Positions 16,070 to 25,958 are shown, counted from the stretch's first letter. The stretch is DNA of 64,000 nt from Streptacidiphilus jiangxiensis (GCF_900109465.1 NZ_FOAZ01000010.1:272669-336668), one strand, 5' to 3'. Program-made: numbers and translations. The notes: a model not told the origin generated them from the sequence alone.

Positions 16070-17179
16070 TTACTCGGCCTTTTCCAGCGACTTGCGCCAC
16101 CGGATGCCGGCCTCGATGAAGCCGTCCAGATCCCCGTCCAGCACGGCCTGAGGGTTGCTCACCTCGTGCTCGGTGCGCAGGTCCTTGACCATCTGGTACG
16201 GGTGCAGCACGTAGGAGCGCATCTGGTTGCCCCAGGAGCTGCCGCCGTCCTTGAGCGCGTCCATCGCGGCGCGCTCCTCCTGGCGGCGGCGCTCCAGCAG
16301 CTTGGCCTGGAGGACGTTCATCGCCGAGGCCTTGTTCTGGATCTGCGAGCGCTCGTTCTGGCAGGAGACGACGATGCCGCTCGGCAGGTGGGTGATGCGC
16401 ACCGCCGAGTCGGTCGTGTTGACGCCCTGGCCGCCCGGACCGGAGGAGCGGTACACGTCGATGCGCAGCTCCTTCTCGTCGATCTCCACGTGGTCGCTGG
16501 ACTCGACGACCGGCAGCACCTCGACGCCGGCGAAGGACGTCTGGCGGCGGCCCTGGTTGTCGAACGGCGAGATGCGGACCAGGCGGTGGGTGCCCTGCTC
16601 GACCGAGAGGGTGCCGTAGGCGTAGGGGGCCTTCACCGCGAAGGTCGCGGACTTGATGCCGGCCTCCTCCGCGTAGGAGGTGTCGTAGACCTCGGTCGGG
16701 TAGCCGTGGCGCTCGGCCCAGCGCAGGTACATGCGCATCAGCTGCTCGGCGAAGTCGGCGGCGTCGATGCCGCCCGCCTCGGCACGGATGTTGACCAGCG
16801 CCTCACGCGCGTCGTACTCGCCGGAGAGGAGGGTGCGGACCTCCATCTCCTGGACGGACTTGCGCACCGACTCCAGCTCGGACTCGGCCTCGCCGCGCGC
16901 GTCGGCGTCGCCCTCGGCCTCGGCGAGCTCGAAGAGGACCCCGAGGTCCTCGATCCGGCTGCGCAGGGTCTCGATCTTGCGCAGCTCGCCCTGGAGGTAG
17001 GAGAGCTTGGAGGTGACCTTCTGGGCGCTTTCGACGTCGTCCCAGAGGTCCGGCGCGGCGGCCTGCTCCTCGAAGACCGCGATGTCGGACCGGAGCCTGT
17101 CCAGGTCGACGACTGCCTCGATCGACGACATGGTCGACTCGAGCGACTTGAGCTCTTCGGAAGGATCAATGGCTGCCAC
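16070..17179 (-). CDS. prfB: Peptide chain release factor 2 (RF2)
   Basis: Recognises UGA/UAA stop codons and triggers peptide release; 369 residues. The anticodon-like tripeptide is SPF (in [20 protein letters not shown]) and the catalytic loop is [20 protein letters not shown] with its GGQ. The reading frame is continuous: the programmed +1 frameshift of E. coli prfB is absent, as is usual in high-GC actinobacteria. The start is GTG (MAAIDPSEE). It is downstream of the first kinase gene on the same strand with a 66-base gap. Confidence 0.95.
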   Translation of the reverse strand: MAAIDPSEELKSLESTMSSIEAVVDLDRLRSDIAVFEEQAAAPDLWDDVESAQKVTSKLSYLQGELRKIETLRSRIEDLGVLFELAEAEGDADARGEAESELESVRKSVQEMEVRTLLSGEYDAREALVNIRAEAGGIDAADFAEQLMRMYLRWAERHGYPTEVYDTSYAEEAGIKSATFAVKAPYAYGTLSVEQGTHRLVRISPFDNQGRRQTSFAGVEVLPVVESSDHVEIDEKELRIDVYRSSGPGGQGVNTTDSAVRITHLPSGIVVSCQNERSQIQNKASAMNVLQAKLLERRRQEERAAMDALKDGGSSWGNQMRSYVLHPYQMVKDLRTEHEVSNPQAVLDGDLDGFIEAGIRWRKSLEKAE

Positions 17180-17245
17180 GCCCCAAGCCTAATGCAGGCG
17201 GGAACGTTCCCACGGCCCGGGCAAGCCGAACGAGCCGGAGCCCTG

Positions 17246-19468
17246 CTATCGGCCGTGGGTGTACTGGAGGCCACCGGCCGGGGTGACCCGGAACAGCGTG
17301 ATGCCGCCGCCGTCCGCGTACGCGCCCTGCGCGTACGTCGAGGCCGGGGCGGCCGGAAGCGCTGCGGGGGTCCACGTCGCGCCGGAGGCGGTGCTCGCCG
17401 CGTATCCGCCGTCCGTCGAGAAGACGTAGACCTCGCCCGAGACCGCCTGTACGGCCTCCGGCCGGGTCTGGCCGCTCACGCCGGTCACGGTGCGCGGCGG
17501 GACGTGCCACAGGCCGCCCGCGAACTGGATGTGCTGGACCGTTCCTGCCGCGACCGCGACGAAGGCGTCGATCCTGCCGCCGCTCTCCGCCGCCAGCGCG
17601 GGATCGCCCGAGACCTGGCCCACCAGCGGCACCGCCGCCCACGCCGTCCACGCGCCGTTGACGAAGGAGGTTGTTCCCAGCGCCCCGCCGATCCGGGCGA
17701 CGAGGTCGACCCGGTCACCGGTGGCGACCGCCGCCGGCGGGGAGTCGACCCGGGTGTGGCCGTCCAGCTGGCTCCACGGGGACCACGAGCCGCCGGTGAG
17801 GTCGCGCTGGTAGATCAGGCCGTCGGTGCCGGTGGCGAAGAGCCTCAGCACGCCGCCCGGCAGGGCGACGGGCGCCGGCTCGCCGCTGACGTGTATGCCG
17901 GTGAGCTTGCCCCAGGACCCGAACGAGCCGCCGCTGCGGGTCACGTACCGCACCGCACCGCTCGCGTCGGTGCCGAAGACGTACGCGGTGCCGCCGACCC
18001 GGATCGCGCGCGCGCCGCTGACCAGCTGCGCCGGGACGGCGGGCACGTCGGCCCAGGCGGTCCAGGCGGGCAGATGGGGGGCGCCCGCGGCGGGCAGCGA
18101 GTCGCTGGCACCCGCGACGGGCGCCGTCGGCAGTCCGGCCGCGTGCGTGCGGTGGGCGTGGGGCGTCGCCGCGTCGCCGGGGTTGCCGTGGCGGGGGGCC
18201 GGGCCGCCGGAGAAGGCGGCGTACCCGCCCACGCCGACCAGCGTCAGGACGACGGCCGCGGCGCCGGCCAGGACAAGGCGTCGGCGGCGGGCCACCGCAC
18301 CGCCCACGCCGCTGCGCCGGGCGCCGCCGAACCCGCCGAACCCGCCGACCGGGCCGGAGCCGGCCGGCCCGCCGGAGCGACGTGCGGCGGCCCGCTGGGC
18401 CCGGGAGGCCTCAGCGAGTCCGCTGAGCTCCTCGGGGCGGGGGCGGCGCAGGTTGGTGTGGGTCTCCCGGCTGGAGTCCGGCGCGCTGCCGGGGACCAGC
18501 GGGACGGCCGAGCCGCGCCGTCGGCGGGGCGTCTGCGTCCGGGCGTCGTCGTCCGCGGCCTCGTCGTCGGCGTCGTAGCCGTCGTAGCCGGGCAGCGGGG
18601 TGACCGCCGGGGCGTCGGGGTGGGCGATGCGCAGCGCCGGCAGCCCCGCCAGGGCCGGCAGCAGCTCGCGCAGGCCGGTGGCCAGCTCGGCGGCACGCAG
18701 CCGGGAGGCGGGGGCCTTGGCCAGGCACTGGGCGAGCACCTTCCACAGCGGCTCGGGCAGGCCGGGCAGCGGCGGGACGGATTCGGTGACGTGGCGGCGC
18801 AGCACCGCGCCGGTGTGGCCGCCGCCGAAGGGGGTGAACCCGGCCAGCAGCTCGTAGAGCACCGTGGCGAGGGCGTAGATGTCGACGGCGGCGCGCGGCT
18901 CCAGGCCTTCGATGATCTCCGGCGCGAGGTAGTCGGGCGTGCCGATGATGCGGGTGGCGCGGGTGCGGCGGGGGGCGTCGACCAGGCGGGCGATGCCGAA
19001 GTCGGAGAGCTTGGCGCGCGGCGCCCCGCCGGGGCCGGGGCCGGACGCCTGGTCGAGCAGGATGTTCTCGGGCTTCACGTCGCGGTGGATGACGCCCTGG
19101 GCGTGCGCGGCGGCGAGCCCCTCGGCGACGTCCGCGACGACGGAGACCGCCGCCTGCGGCGTGAACGGGCCCTCGCGGTCCAGCCGGGACCTCAGGTCGG
19201 AGCCGTGGACGAGCTCCATCACCAGGGCGAGGTCGTCACCGTCGACGACGAGGTCGCGGACACCGACCACGCGGGGGTGGTCGAGGCTGGTGAGGACCGT
19301 GCGCTCCTGGACGAACCGGCCGACCAGGACCTGGTCGGAGGCGAGGTCCTCGCGCAGGATCTTGATCGCGACCGGGCCCTCCGGGCCCTCCCCGAGCCAC
19401 ACGGTCCCGGCCGAACCGCGGCCGATCACCGAGTGCGCGGTGTAGCGGCTACCGATCTTGCGTGCCAA
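17246..19468 (-). CDS. Membrane Ser/Thr protein kinase with extracellular beta-propeller-like sensor
   Basis: 740-residue Hanks-type kinase. The N-terminal kinase domain (about 8–270) has the glycine loop IGRGSAGTVW, Lys36 (VAIKI), HRDVKPEN with catalytic Asp130, and DFG at 156–158 followed by GTPDYLAPE. A low-complexity juxtamembrane linker follows, then RRRR and one TM helix (LVLAGAAAVVLTLVGVGGYAAF). The roughly 300-residue extracellular part has repeated W-x-x-W and VxGxxxVFxxxxDG blades (AWTAWADVP, SFGSWGKLTG, SWSPWSQLDG, AWTAWAAVP), resembling lectin-type beta-propellers; sugar binding is an inference. The start is TTG with GGAG 5 bases upstream. It follows a second kinase gene (160-base gap); the pair resembles PkaA/PkaB of S. 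coelicolor by position. Confidence 0.88.
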   Translation of the reverse strand: MARKIGSRYTAHSVIGRGSAGTVWLGEGPEGPVAIKILREDLASDQVLVGRFVQERTVLTSLDHPRVVGVRDLVVDGDDLALVMELVHGSDLRSRLDREGPFTPQAAVSVVADVAEGLAAAHAQGVIHRDVKPENILLDQASGPGPGGAPRAKLSDFGIARLVDAPRRTRATRIIGTPDYLAPEIIEGLEPRAAVDIYALATVLYELLAGFTPFGGGHTGAVLRRHVTESVPPLPGLPEPLWKVLAQCLAKAPASRLRAAELATGLRELLPALAGLPALRIAHPDAPAVTPLPGYDGYDADDEAADDDARTQTPRRRRGSAVPLVPGSAPDSSRETHTNLRRPRPEELSGLAEASRAQRAAARRSGGPAGSGPVGGFGGFGGARRSGVGGAVARRRRLVLAGAAAVVLTLVGVGGYAAFSGGPAPRHGNPGDAATPHAHRTHAAGLPTAPVAGASDSLPAAGAPHLPAWTAWADVPAVPAQLVSGARAIRVGGTAYVFGTDASGAVRYVTRSGGSFGSWGKLTGIHVSGEPAPVALPGGVLRLFATGTDGLIYQRDLTGGSWSPWSQLDGHTRVDSPPAAVATGDRVDLVARIGGALGTTSFVNGAWTAWAAVPLVGQVSGDPALAAESGGRIDAFVAVAAGTVQHIQFAGGLWHVPPRTVTGVSGQTRPEAVQAVSGEVYVFSTDGGYAASTASGATWTPAALPAAPASTYAQGAYADGGGITLFRVTPAGGLQYTHGR

Positions 19469-19628
19469 GGCTGCTCCGTGCGCGAGGTGGGGCTGGTTGA
19501 CAGGCGCGCTGAGTCGGCGCCAGCGACCAAAGTACGCGGCCTGGAGCCGTTTGGGGGACAGCAGGGGTCGGACGGGGCGCTGGGAGTCGACAAATCGTCA
19601 ATCCAGCGACCCGTTCCGCCGCTTTGCG

Positions 19629-21638
19629 TCAGTTTCCACCCGACGGCACGTTCGGGATCGACTTTCGGACCTTGTTCACCTGGTTCGCCGCGCCGGTGAG
19701 GTCGTGCCACCACGTCACGAGCTGGGCCCACCAGCCGTGGACGATGTTCAGCCCGTGGTCGATCCAGCCGTGCAGCGGCGAGAACCGCCAGACCAGGAAA
19801 CCCACCACGACCAGGAAGATCAGCACCTTCAGGCAGCCCATGCCCGGGATCCGCGGCATCCGACGGCGCGGCGGGCGGGGCGCCCGCTCGCGGGCTCGCT
19901 CCGGCGCGCGGTCGTAGTCGGGCTCGCGCTCCCGCTCCGGTGCGCGGCGCGCGGGCTCGGGACGGCGCGCAGGCTCCGGCCGGCGCTCCTCGTACCCGCG
20001 CTCCTCGTACCCGCGCTCCCGCTGCGGCCGCTCCTGGTAGGGCCGCGGCGCGACGGGCGGCGGCGCCTGACGCCGCGTCTGCGGCGCCTGCCGTGCCTGG
20101 CCCGCCTGCTGCCCCTGCTGGGACGGCTGGCCCTGGTAACCCTGCTGACGCTGCGGCTGCGGCCGGTACGGCGGCGGGGCGACCTGCGGCCCGGCCGCGA
20201 ACGGGTCGTCGACCGCGAACTCGCCCAGCGCGGCGATCTGCGTCTGCTCGTTGCGCTCCCGCGCCTGGCGCAGCTGCGACTCCCACGGGTGCGGGCTGTC
20301 CTGCCCGGCCCCGCCCTGCGGCGCGGCGCTTGTCGGCATCATCCGCGTCCGCTCCGGCCCGCCCGCACCGGTACCGCTCTGCGGCAGCACCGCCGTCGGG
20401 TCGGCGGCGCCGTACGGTTGCCCGCCGATGCCGCCCTGCCCGGCGCCCTGCGGGAGCACCGCCGTCGCATCAGCCGCACCGGGCACGTAGCCGTTCTGCG
20501 GCAGCACCGTGGTCGCGTCACCCGCGCCCGCGACAAAGCCCTGCGAGGCCAGCACCTGCGTCGGATCCGCCGCGCCGACGGGACCGGCGGTCGCCCCGCG
20601 GCCGCCCAGCAGCATCGTGCGGGCGTCCTCCGGCTGCCCCGGCAGCACCGGGGAGCCGTCGATGCCGGTGGTCTCGACGCCGCGCGGCAGCGTCGCGTCC
20701 TCGGAGCCGGGCAGGTTCGGCAGGTAGGCGGGCGGGGAGAGGAGCACGCCGACCGCGTTCGCGGCCTCGATCTGGGCCGGGGTCGCGTGCACGCCGACGC
20801 CCGCGGCGACCGTGCGCAGCGCCGTGGCCAGCGCGACCGCGGTCGGGCGGCGGGCCGGGTCCTTCTCCAGGCAGCGCTCCAGCACCGTCCACAGCGGATC
20901 GGGCACCGCGGCCGGACGCTCCGGCCGCTGCGACAGGTGCGCCTGCAGGATCTGGATCGGCCCGTCCCCGTGGAACGGCGGTCGCCCGGTGAGCAGCTCG
21001 TAGAGCATGATCCCGGCGCCGTAGACGTCGACGGCCGCCGTCTGCTCACGGCCCTCGGCGGACTCGGGCGCGACGTAGGCGGGCGTGCCGACGAACTCGG
21101 CGGTGCGGGTCAGGCCCGGGGAATCGGCCAGACGGGCGATGCCGAAGTCCGTCAGCAGCGGGTGCATGACCGGACCGGCCGGGCCCTGGACCGTCGCCAG
21201 CAGCACGTTCGCGGGCTTCAGGTCCCGGTGGACGACGCCGTCGCCGTGGCTGGCGGCGAGCGCGTCGGCGATCTGCGCCGTCAGCAGGGCGCCGGCCACC
21301 GGCGAGAGCGGACCGTGCTCGCGCAGGTAGCGGTACAGGTCGGGACCGTCGACGAGGTCCATGACCAGGGCGAGCAGCTCGCCCTCGACGACGAGGTCCC
21401 GCACCCGGACGATGTTCGGGTGCACCAGGCGCAGCAGCACCGCGCGCTCGCGCAGGAAGCGCATCACCACGTCGGGGTCGGTGGCCAGCTCCTCCTTGAG
21501 GACCTTGATCGCCACCACCGCGCCGGGCGCGACCGGGGCGTTCTCGGCGTCGTCCCGCACCCGGGCACGCCAGACCGTCCCGGTGGCGCCGCGTCCGAGC
21601 GGCTCCTCCAGCAGGTACTTACTGCCAACCGGCCGCAC
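19629..21638 (-). CDS. Membrane Ser/Thr protein kinase with T-x-V-L repeat linker
   Basis: 669-residue Hanks-type kinase. The catalytic domain (about 8–280) has LGRGATGTVW, Lys45 (VVAIKVLKEE), HRDLKPAN with Asp139, DFG at 164–166 and GTPAYVAPE. A linker of about 300 residues follows. Its first part (340–435) repeats a threonine motif: T341-MLL, T360-QVL, T376-TVL, T392-AVL and T415-AVL, mostly as TxVLPQ. Its second part is rich in Gln/Arg/Pro/Glu with short repeats (ERGYEERGYEERR; RRPEPA twice). One TM helix (VLIFLVVVGFLVWRF) near residue 605 precedes only about 50 extracellular residues, so there is no large sensor. The start is GTG. It is divergent from the FHA–FtsK gene, whose FHA domain could read these phosphothreonines. 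Confidence 0.87.
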   Translation of the reverse strand: MRPVGSKYLLEEPLGRGATGTVWRARVRDDAENAPVAPGAVVAIKVLKEELATDPDVVMRFLRERAVLLRLVHPNIVRVRDLVVEGELLALVMDLVDGPDLYRYLREHGPLSPVAGALLTAQIADALAASHGDGVVHRDLKPANVLLATVQGPAGPVMHPLLTDFGIARLADSPGLTRTAEFVGTPAYVAPESAEGREQTAAVDVYGAGIMLYELLTGRPPFHGDGPIQILQAHLSQRPERPAAVPDPLWTVLERCLEKDPARRPTAVALATALRTVAAGVGVHATPAQIEAANAVGVLLSPPAYLPNLPGSEDATLPRGVETTGIDGSPVLPGQPEDARTMLLGGRGATAGPVGAADPTQVLASQGFVAGAGDATTVLPQNGYVPGAADATAVLPQGAGQGGIGGQPYGAADPTAVLPQSGTGAGGPERTRMMPTSAAPQGGAGQDSPHPWESQLRQARERNEQTQIAALGEFAVDDPFAAGPQVAPPPYRPQPQRQQGYQGQPSQQGQQAGQARQAPQTRRQAPPPVAPRPYQERPQRERGYEERGYEERRPEPARRPEPARRAPEREREPDYDRAPERARERAPRPPRRRMPRIPGMGCLKVLIFLVVVGFLVWRFSPLHGWIDHGLNIVHGWWAQLVTWWHDLTGAANQVNKVRKSIPNVPSGGN

Positions 21639-21896
21639 CCGTGCTCCTCGTCCTGCCGCGACGCTTGTTCCGCGCGCGGGGGGCTCGCGTTTTCGGCAAC
21701 TCTAACGGCGTTCGAAGGACACGTCGTGCGCTGAGCTCCGCGTCGGGCCCTCCACTGATGCAGACGTGCCGTGGCCGCGATACGTTCCGAAGATCATCCG
21801 ATCGGGTGCCGTGCGCGAACTGTCGGTGGCGGATGGGAGGATGCATACGACACCGTGGCGACCACCATCGCGTGCGGGCTGGAAGGGGCAGGGCGC

Positions 21897-24800
21897 ATGC
21901 AGATCCGGCTGACCGTGCTTGGGCCGCGCGAGAGCGCGCCGACGTCCGTGGCGTCGTCGCCGCATGCCGCCGCGCCCGCGGCCGACGTGCTGGTCAGCGC
22001 GCCGGTCGGCACCACGCTGGGCTCCGTCGCGGCCGCCCTGGCCGGCGCGGTGGGCGCTCGCCCCGGCGCCCGCGCCGGCCGCGCCGCGACCCACGTGCAC
22101 CTCTACGCCCAGGGCCGCCGCCTCGACGAGCGGGCGGTGCTCGGCCACCCGCCGCTGATCGACGGCGCGGTGCTGCGCCTGGACACCCCCGATCCGGACG
22201 ACGCCGCCGAGCCGGCCGGGTCCTCCGCCGCCCTGCACGTCGTGGCCGGGCCCGACGCCGGCGGCATCCACCTGCTGCACCCCGGCCGCGTGGTGGTCGG
22301 CCGCTCCGCCGAGGCGGACGTGCCGGTCGACGACCCGGACGTCTCCCGGTTCCACCTCACCCTCGAGGTCGGCCCCGAGGGCCGGGTCACCGTCACCGAC
22401 TCCGGCTCGACCAACGGCACGGTCCTCGACGGCGCCCGCGTCGGCACGGAGCCGCGCACGGTCGTGCCGGGCGCGTTGATCGAGCTCGGCGAGAGCGCGT
22501 TGCGCGTCGTCCCCGGACGGCTCGGCCGGGCCGAGGTGGTGCCCGACGGCCAGGGCGCCGTCCACGTGTCCACCCGCACCACCGGCTCCACGCCCCGGCC
22601 GGCCGGCTGGAACGAGCCGGGTCCGCTCGTCGGCCACACCGCCTCGGGCACGGGCGCCGCGGCGGAGGCGGCCGCGTCCCACGCCCACGCCACCCACGGA
22701 CGGGGCTTCCGCGTCGGCGCCCCGCCCGGCGACGCCCAGCCGACCGCCGAGGCCGCCGCCCGGCGCGCAGACGGGCGTTCCGGCCTGCTCAAGCAGGCGC
22801 TCGGCCGCCGCAGGGCCGCACCACCCGCCTCCGCGGCCGCGGTCCCACCGCAGAGCCCCCCACGCGATCCGGGCCGCTGGCCCGACCCGGCCGAGCTGCT
22901 GCTCACCGCGCTCGGGCCCGGCCCGCGCCTGTGGGAGCGCGGCCAGACGCACGACGACGCCCTGGTGCTGCGCCTCGGCACCCGGGCCCACACGCCCGTC
23001 ACCCTGGACCTGCGCACCGCCGGCAGTGTCGGCCTCACCGGCCCCCGCCCACGCCTGCTGGGCCTGGTGCGCGGCCTGCTCGCCCAGCTCGCCGTCCTGC
23101 ACGCGCCCTCCGGGCTGGAGCTGGTCCTCGTCGCCGCCGACCAGTCGCTCCCGCTCGACGAACGCACCGACGCCTGGTCCTGGCTCCCCTGGCTGCCCCA
23201 CCTGCGCCCCTCGCACGGCCAGCCCTGCCGCGCCCTCACCGCCTTCGACCCGACTCAGGCCCTCGCCCGCCTCCAGGAGCTCGCCCCGGACTGGGGCCTC
23301 GCGGTGACTCCCCCGGGCCCGGGCCCCCAGCTCAGCGGCGGCCCGGTCGGCGCGAGCGCCTTGACCGGCGGCGCGGGCACCCACGGTGCCTCAGGCGGAG
23401 CAGGCCTCGCCAGGGCCGGCGGCCCGTCGGGCGCGAGCGCCCTCACGGGCAGCTCGGGCGGCCGCGACGGCGGCCCGTCGGGCGCGAGCGCTCTCACCGG
23501 CGCCCCGGCAGGCTCGCACGGTATCCCCGGCCCGACGGGCGCGAGCCCCGCCGCAGGGCCGGGCGCGCGTGGCGCGCACGCCGCCGCGCCGCGGGGGCGG
23601 GCCACCGTCGTGGTCGTCGACGGCGACCCCGGCAGCGACGCGGCTCGCGCGGCCGTCGCGGAGCTGGTCGCGCACGGTGCCGCCCGGGACATCCACGTGC
23701 TGCAGCTCGCCGACTACCCCGAGGATCTGCCGCACAGCTGCGGCGCCGTCGTCTCCGTCACCGGCGAGGTCGGCACGCTGCTCGACATGGAGCGTCCGCT
23801 GCCGGGCAGCGCCCCGCGCGCGGCGGGCCAGCACCGGGCCGCGCCGGAGCGGGAGTTGGTCACCGCCATCGCCCTGGACGCCGTCGGTGCCGCCTGGGCG
23901 GGGCGTCTGGCGCGCGCGCTCGCGCCCCTGCGCGAGCCCGACACGGCCCGCCGCGGCGGCGGCCGCACCGCGTTGCCGGAGGCTGCCCGCCTGCTCGACC
24001 TGCTCGGCCTGGACCTGGTCACCCCGGCCAAGATCTCCGCCCGCTGGGCGGAACTGCGGATCGGCTCGGGCGAGATCGCCACCGCCACCGTCGGCGTCAC
24101 CCGGGACGGCAGCTGCGCCTTCGACCTGACGGACCATCTGCTCGTGGGCGGCGCCCCGCAGTCCGGCCGTACCGAGCTGCTGCGTTCGCTGCTGGCCGGG
24201 CTCGCCGTCGCCGAACGCCCGGACCGCCTCGGCCTGCTGCTGATCGAGGGCCGCCCGCCGGCCGATCCGGCCAGGGGCCTGACCCCGGCCGTCGAGCTCC
24301 CGCACGTCGTCGGGCACCTGGCCACCACCGACGGCCCCGCACTGCGCGAGGCCGCGCGGGCGCTCAGCGTGGAGCTGGACCGCCGCGCGGCCCTGCTGGA
24401 GGGCCGCAGTTTCGCCGCCTGGCACGCGGAGCGCGCCCTCGCCCGGCTCGCACCGCCGCGGCGTCCCGCCGACGACTACCCGGCCGCCACGTCCGGCAGC
24501 CACACGGTCGCCGTCGAGGCGGAGCCGCTCCCCCACCTCGTCGTCGTGGTCGACGACTGGGACGCCCTGGTCGGCACGCCGCTGGCCCACGTCCTGGAGG
24601 ACGCCGCACTGCGCGGCCCACGCCTCGGCGTCCGACTGGCCGTCACCACCGCCCAGCCCGAACGGACGGCGGGCACGGCGGTGGACGAGGCGGCACAGCT
24701 GCGTGTCGCGCTCCGGGTCGACTCCCCCACCGCCTCGGCGATGCTGATCCACGTCGACGACGCGGCGAGCCTCACCGAGGACGCCCCGGGCCGCGGCCTG

Positions 24801-25043
24801 CTCCGCCACCCCGACGGCGGCGTCACCCCGCTGCAGACGGCCCGCGTCACGGGCCGCATCCCGCGGACCGCGACGCTCCGTCCCACGGTGACCCCGCTGG
24901 ACTGGGCGGCCCTGGGCGAACCCCCGGCCGCCCGCACCGTCCGCGAGCTGGGCAACGGCCCGACGGACCTGGCGCTGCTGGCCAGCGCCCTCCAGCGGGC
25001 CGCGGAGTCACTGGGGACGGCCCCGGTGCCCGACATCCTCTAG
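21897..25043 (+). CDS. FHA and FtsK/SpoIIIE-type ATPase domain protein
   Basis: 1048 residues, no TM segment seen. An N-terminal ubiquitin-like/YukD-like segment (1–100) leads to an FHA phosphothreonine-binding domain (about 112–205; VGRSAEADV…VSRFHLTL…DSGSTNGTVLDG). A Pro/Gly/Ala-rich spacer contains repeats of GPxGASALTG. The C-terminal half resembles FtsK/SpoIIIE/EccC ATPases: the substrate loop DLTDHLLVGG is followed by Walker A-like GGAPQSGRTE (751–760), in which the invariant Lys is Arg758. Walker B is LVVVVDDWD. No ESX-type secretion genes are nearby. The ATG is preceded by AGGG; earlier in-frame codons lack coding character. It may be a type VII-like coupling ATPase or a phospho-signalling scaffold. 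Confidence 0.8.
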   Translation: MQIRLTVLGPRESAPTSVASSPHAAAPAADVLVSAPVGTTLGSVAAALAGAVGARPGARAGRAATHVHLYAQGRRLDERAVLGHPPLIDGAVLRLDTPDPDDAAEPAGSSAALHVVAGPDAGGIHLLHPGRVVVGRSAEADVPVDDPDVSRFHLTLEVGPEGRVTVTDSGSTNGTVLDGARVGTEPRTVVPGALIELGESALRVVPGRLGRAEVVPDGQGAVHVSTRTTGSTPRPAGWNEPGPLVGHTASGTGAAAEAAASHAHATHGRGFRVGAPPGDAQPTAEAAARRADGRSGLLKQALGRRRAAPPASAAAVPPQSPPRDPGRWPDPAELLLTALGPGPRLWERGQTHDDALVLRLGTRAHTPVTLDLRTAGSVGLTGPRPRLLGLVRGLLAQLAVLHAPSGLELVLVAADQSLPLDERTDAWSWLPWLPHLRPSHGQPCRALTAFDPTQALARLQELAPDWGLAVTPPGPGPQLSGGPVGASALTGGAGTHGASGGAGLARAGGPSGASALTGSSGGRDGGPSGASALTGAPAGSHGIPGPTGASPAAGPGARGAHAAAPRGRATVVVVDGDPGSDAARAAVAELVAHGAARDIHVLQLADYPEDLPHSCGAVVSVTGEVGTLLDMERPLPGSAPRAAGQHRAAPERELVTAIALDAVGAAWAGRLARALAPLREPDTARRGGGRTALPEAARLLDLLGLDLVTPAKISARWAELRIGSGEIATATVGVTRDGSCAFDLTDHLLVGGAPQSGRTELLRSLLAGLAVAERPDRLGLLLIEGRPPADPARGLTPAVELPHVVGHLATTDGPALREAARALSVELDRRAALLEGRSFAAWHAERALARLAPPRRPADDYPAATSGSHTVAVEAEPLPHLVVVVDDWDALVGTPLAHVLEDAALRGPRLGVRLAVTTAQPERTAGTAVDEAAQLRVALRVDSPTASAMLIHVDDAASLTEDAPGRGLLRHPDGGVTPLQTARVTGRIPRTATLRPTVTPLDWAALGEPPAARTVRELGNGPTDLALLASALQRAAESLGTAPVPDIL

Positions 25044-25082
25044 TGCTGTGGCCGGTCGGGTCCACACCACTCGCCGGTCGGC

Positions 25083-25940
25083 TCAGCTGCAGGAGGGCGC
25101 CCACAGGTGCTGCGGGAAGGTGCGGCCGTCGGTGGTCCGGGAGCTGATCATCAGGTCCCACTCGGTGCCCGCCGTCGGCGTGACGGTGAACGAGAGGGTC
25201 GCGTTGCCGTTGCCGTCGAACGTGCCGGTCTGGCCCTGGGTGTAGCCGGTGGTGCCGCCATCGGTCCAGTAGTCCGCCCACACCGGCGCGCCCGCGAACC
25301 AGGCACCGGTGAGGTTCTTGCCGTCGGGGCCCACCTGCACGGTGATCGTCTCCCACGGGAGGCGACGGAACCCGCCCAACGGGAGGCGGACGTAGCGGGC
25401 CCCGCAGGTGGCGGTCGCGGACGCGGTCGTGAACGGGAAGCCGGCCGAGGCGAAGACGGCCGTGCCGGGCGAGCCGCTCAGGGCGCAGTTCGCGACGGGC
25501 ACGGTGAAGGTGTCGGCGCTCTGCGGGGTGGTCGACGAGGACCAGAACCCGGTCACCTGCAGCTTGAGCGTGTCGGCGGCGCTCGGGTTCGCGACCGCGA
25601 AGGTCGCGGTGGCGTTGTGGCGGGCGGCGTCGAAGCCCAGCCAGGAGTTGTCGGTGTGGTCGACGACGTTGCCGGGCGTGACGGTGCTGTAGGCGACGAT
25701 CAACCCGGTGGAGGTGAGCCCCGACTGCGGGCCCAGGTTCTCGACGTTGACGGTGATCTCGTCGGTCGGGACGCCGTTCAGCGTGACGCAGTGCTGGTCG
25801 AACTGCGTCGACAGGGGTACGTCCTCCCCGGCGTGCGCGGCGGGCGCGAACGCGGCCGACGCCGCCAGCAGGGTGCCGGAGACGGCAAGGACCGCCGACG
25901 CCGAGCGTCTACGGTCCTTGCGCTGCTTGAACTGGAACAT
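25083..25940 (-). CDS. Secreted protein of unknown function
   Basis: 285 residues with a clear Sec signal peptide: basic start (MFQFKQRKDRRR), hydrophobic core (SAVLAVSGTLLAASAAFA) and AHA cleavage context before GEDVPL. The mature part is beta-rich and Thr/Ser/Gly-rich with about five cysteines that could form disulfides (FDQHCVTLN, VANCALSG, ATCGARY, APSCS). I recognise no enzyme motif. It could be an extracellular binding or matrix protein. It follows the GT87-like gene region on the other side of a 12-bp hairpin and converges with the FHA–FtsK gene across 39 bases. Confidence 0.75.
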   Translation of the reverse strand: MFQFKQRKDRRRSASAVLAVSGTLLAASAAFAPAAHAGEDVPLSTQFDQHCVTLNGVPTDEITVNVENLGPQSGLTSTGLIVAYSTVTPGNVVDHTDNSWLGFDAARHNATATFAVANPSAADTLKLQVTGFWSSSTTPQSADTFTVPVANCALSGSPGTAVFASAGFPFTTASATATCGARYVRLPLGGFRRLPWETITVQVGPDGKNLTGAWFAGAPVWADYWTDGGTTGYTQGQTGTFDGNGNATLSFTVTPTAGTEWDLMISSRTTDGRTFPQHLWAPSCS

Positions 25941-25958
25941 GCTTCCCCCTCGATGGCC

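Noticed and set aside
16070..17179. Programmed frameshift in prfB
   Set aside because: The reading frame is uninterrupted from the GTG to the stop; no in-frame UGA near the N-terminus.
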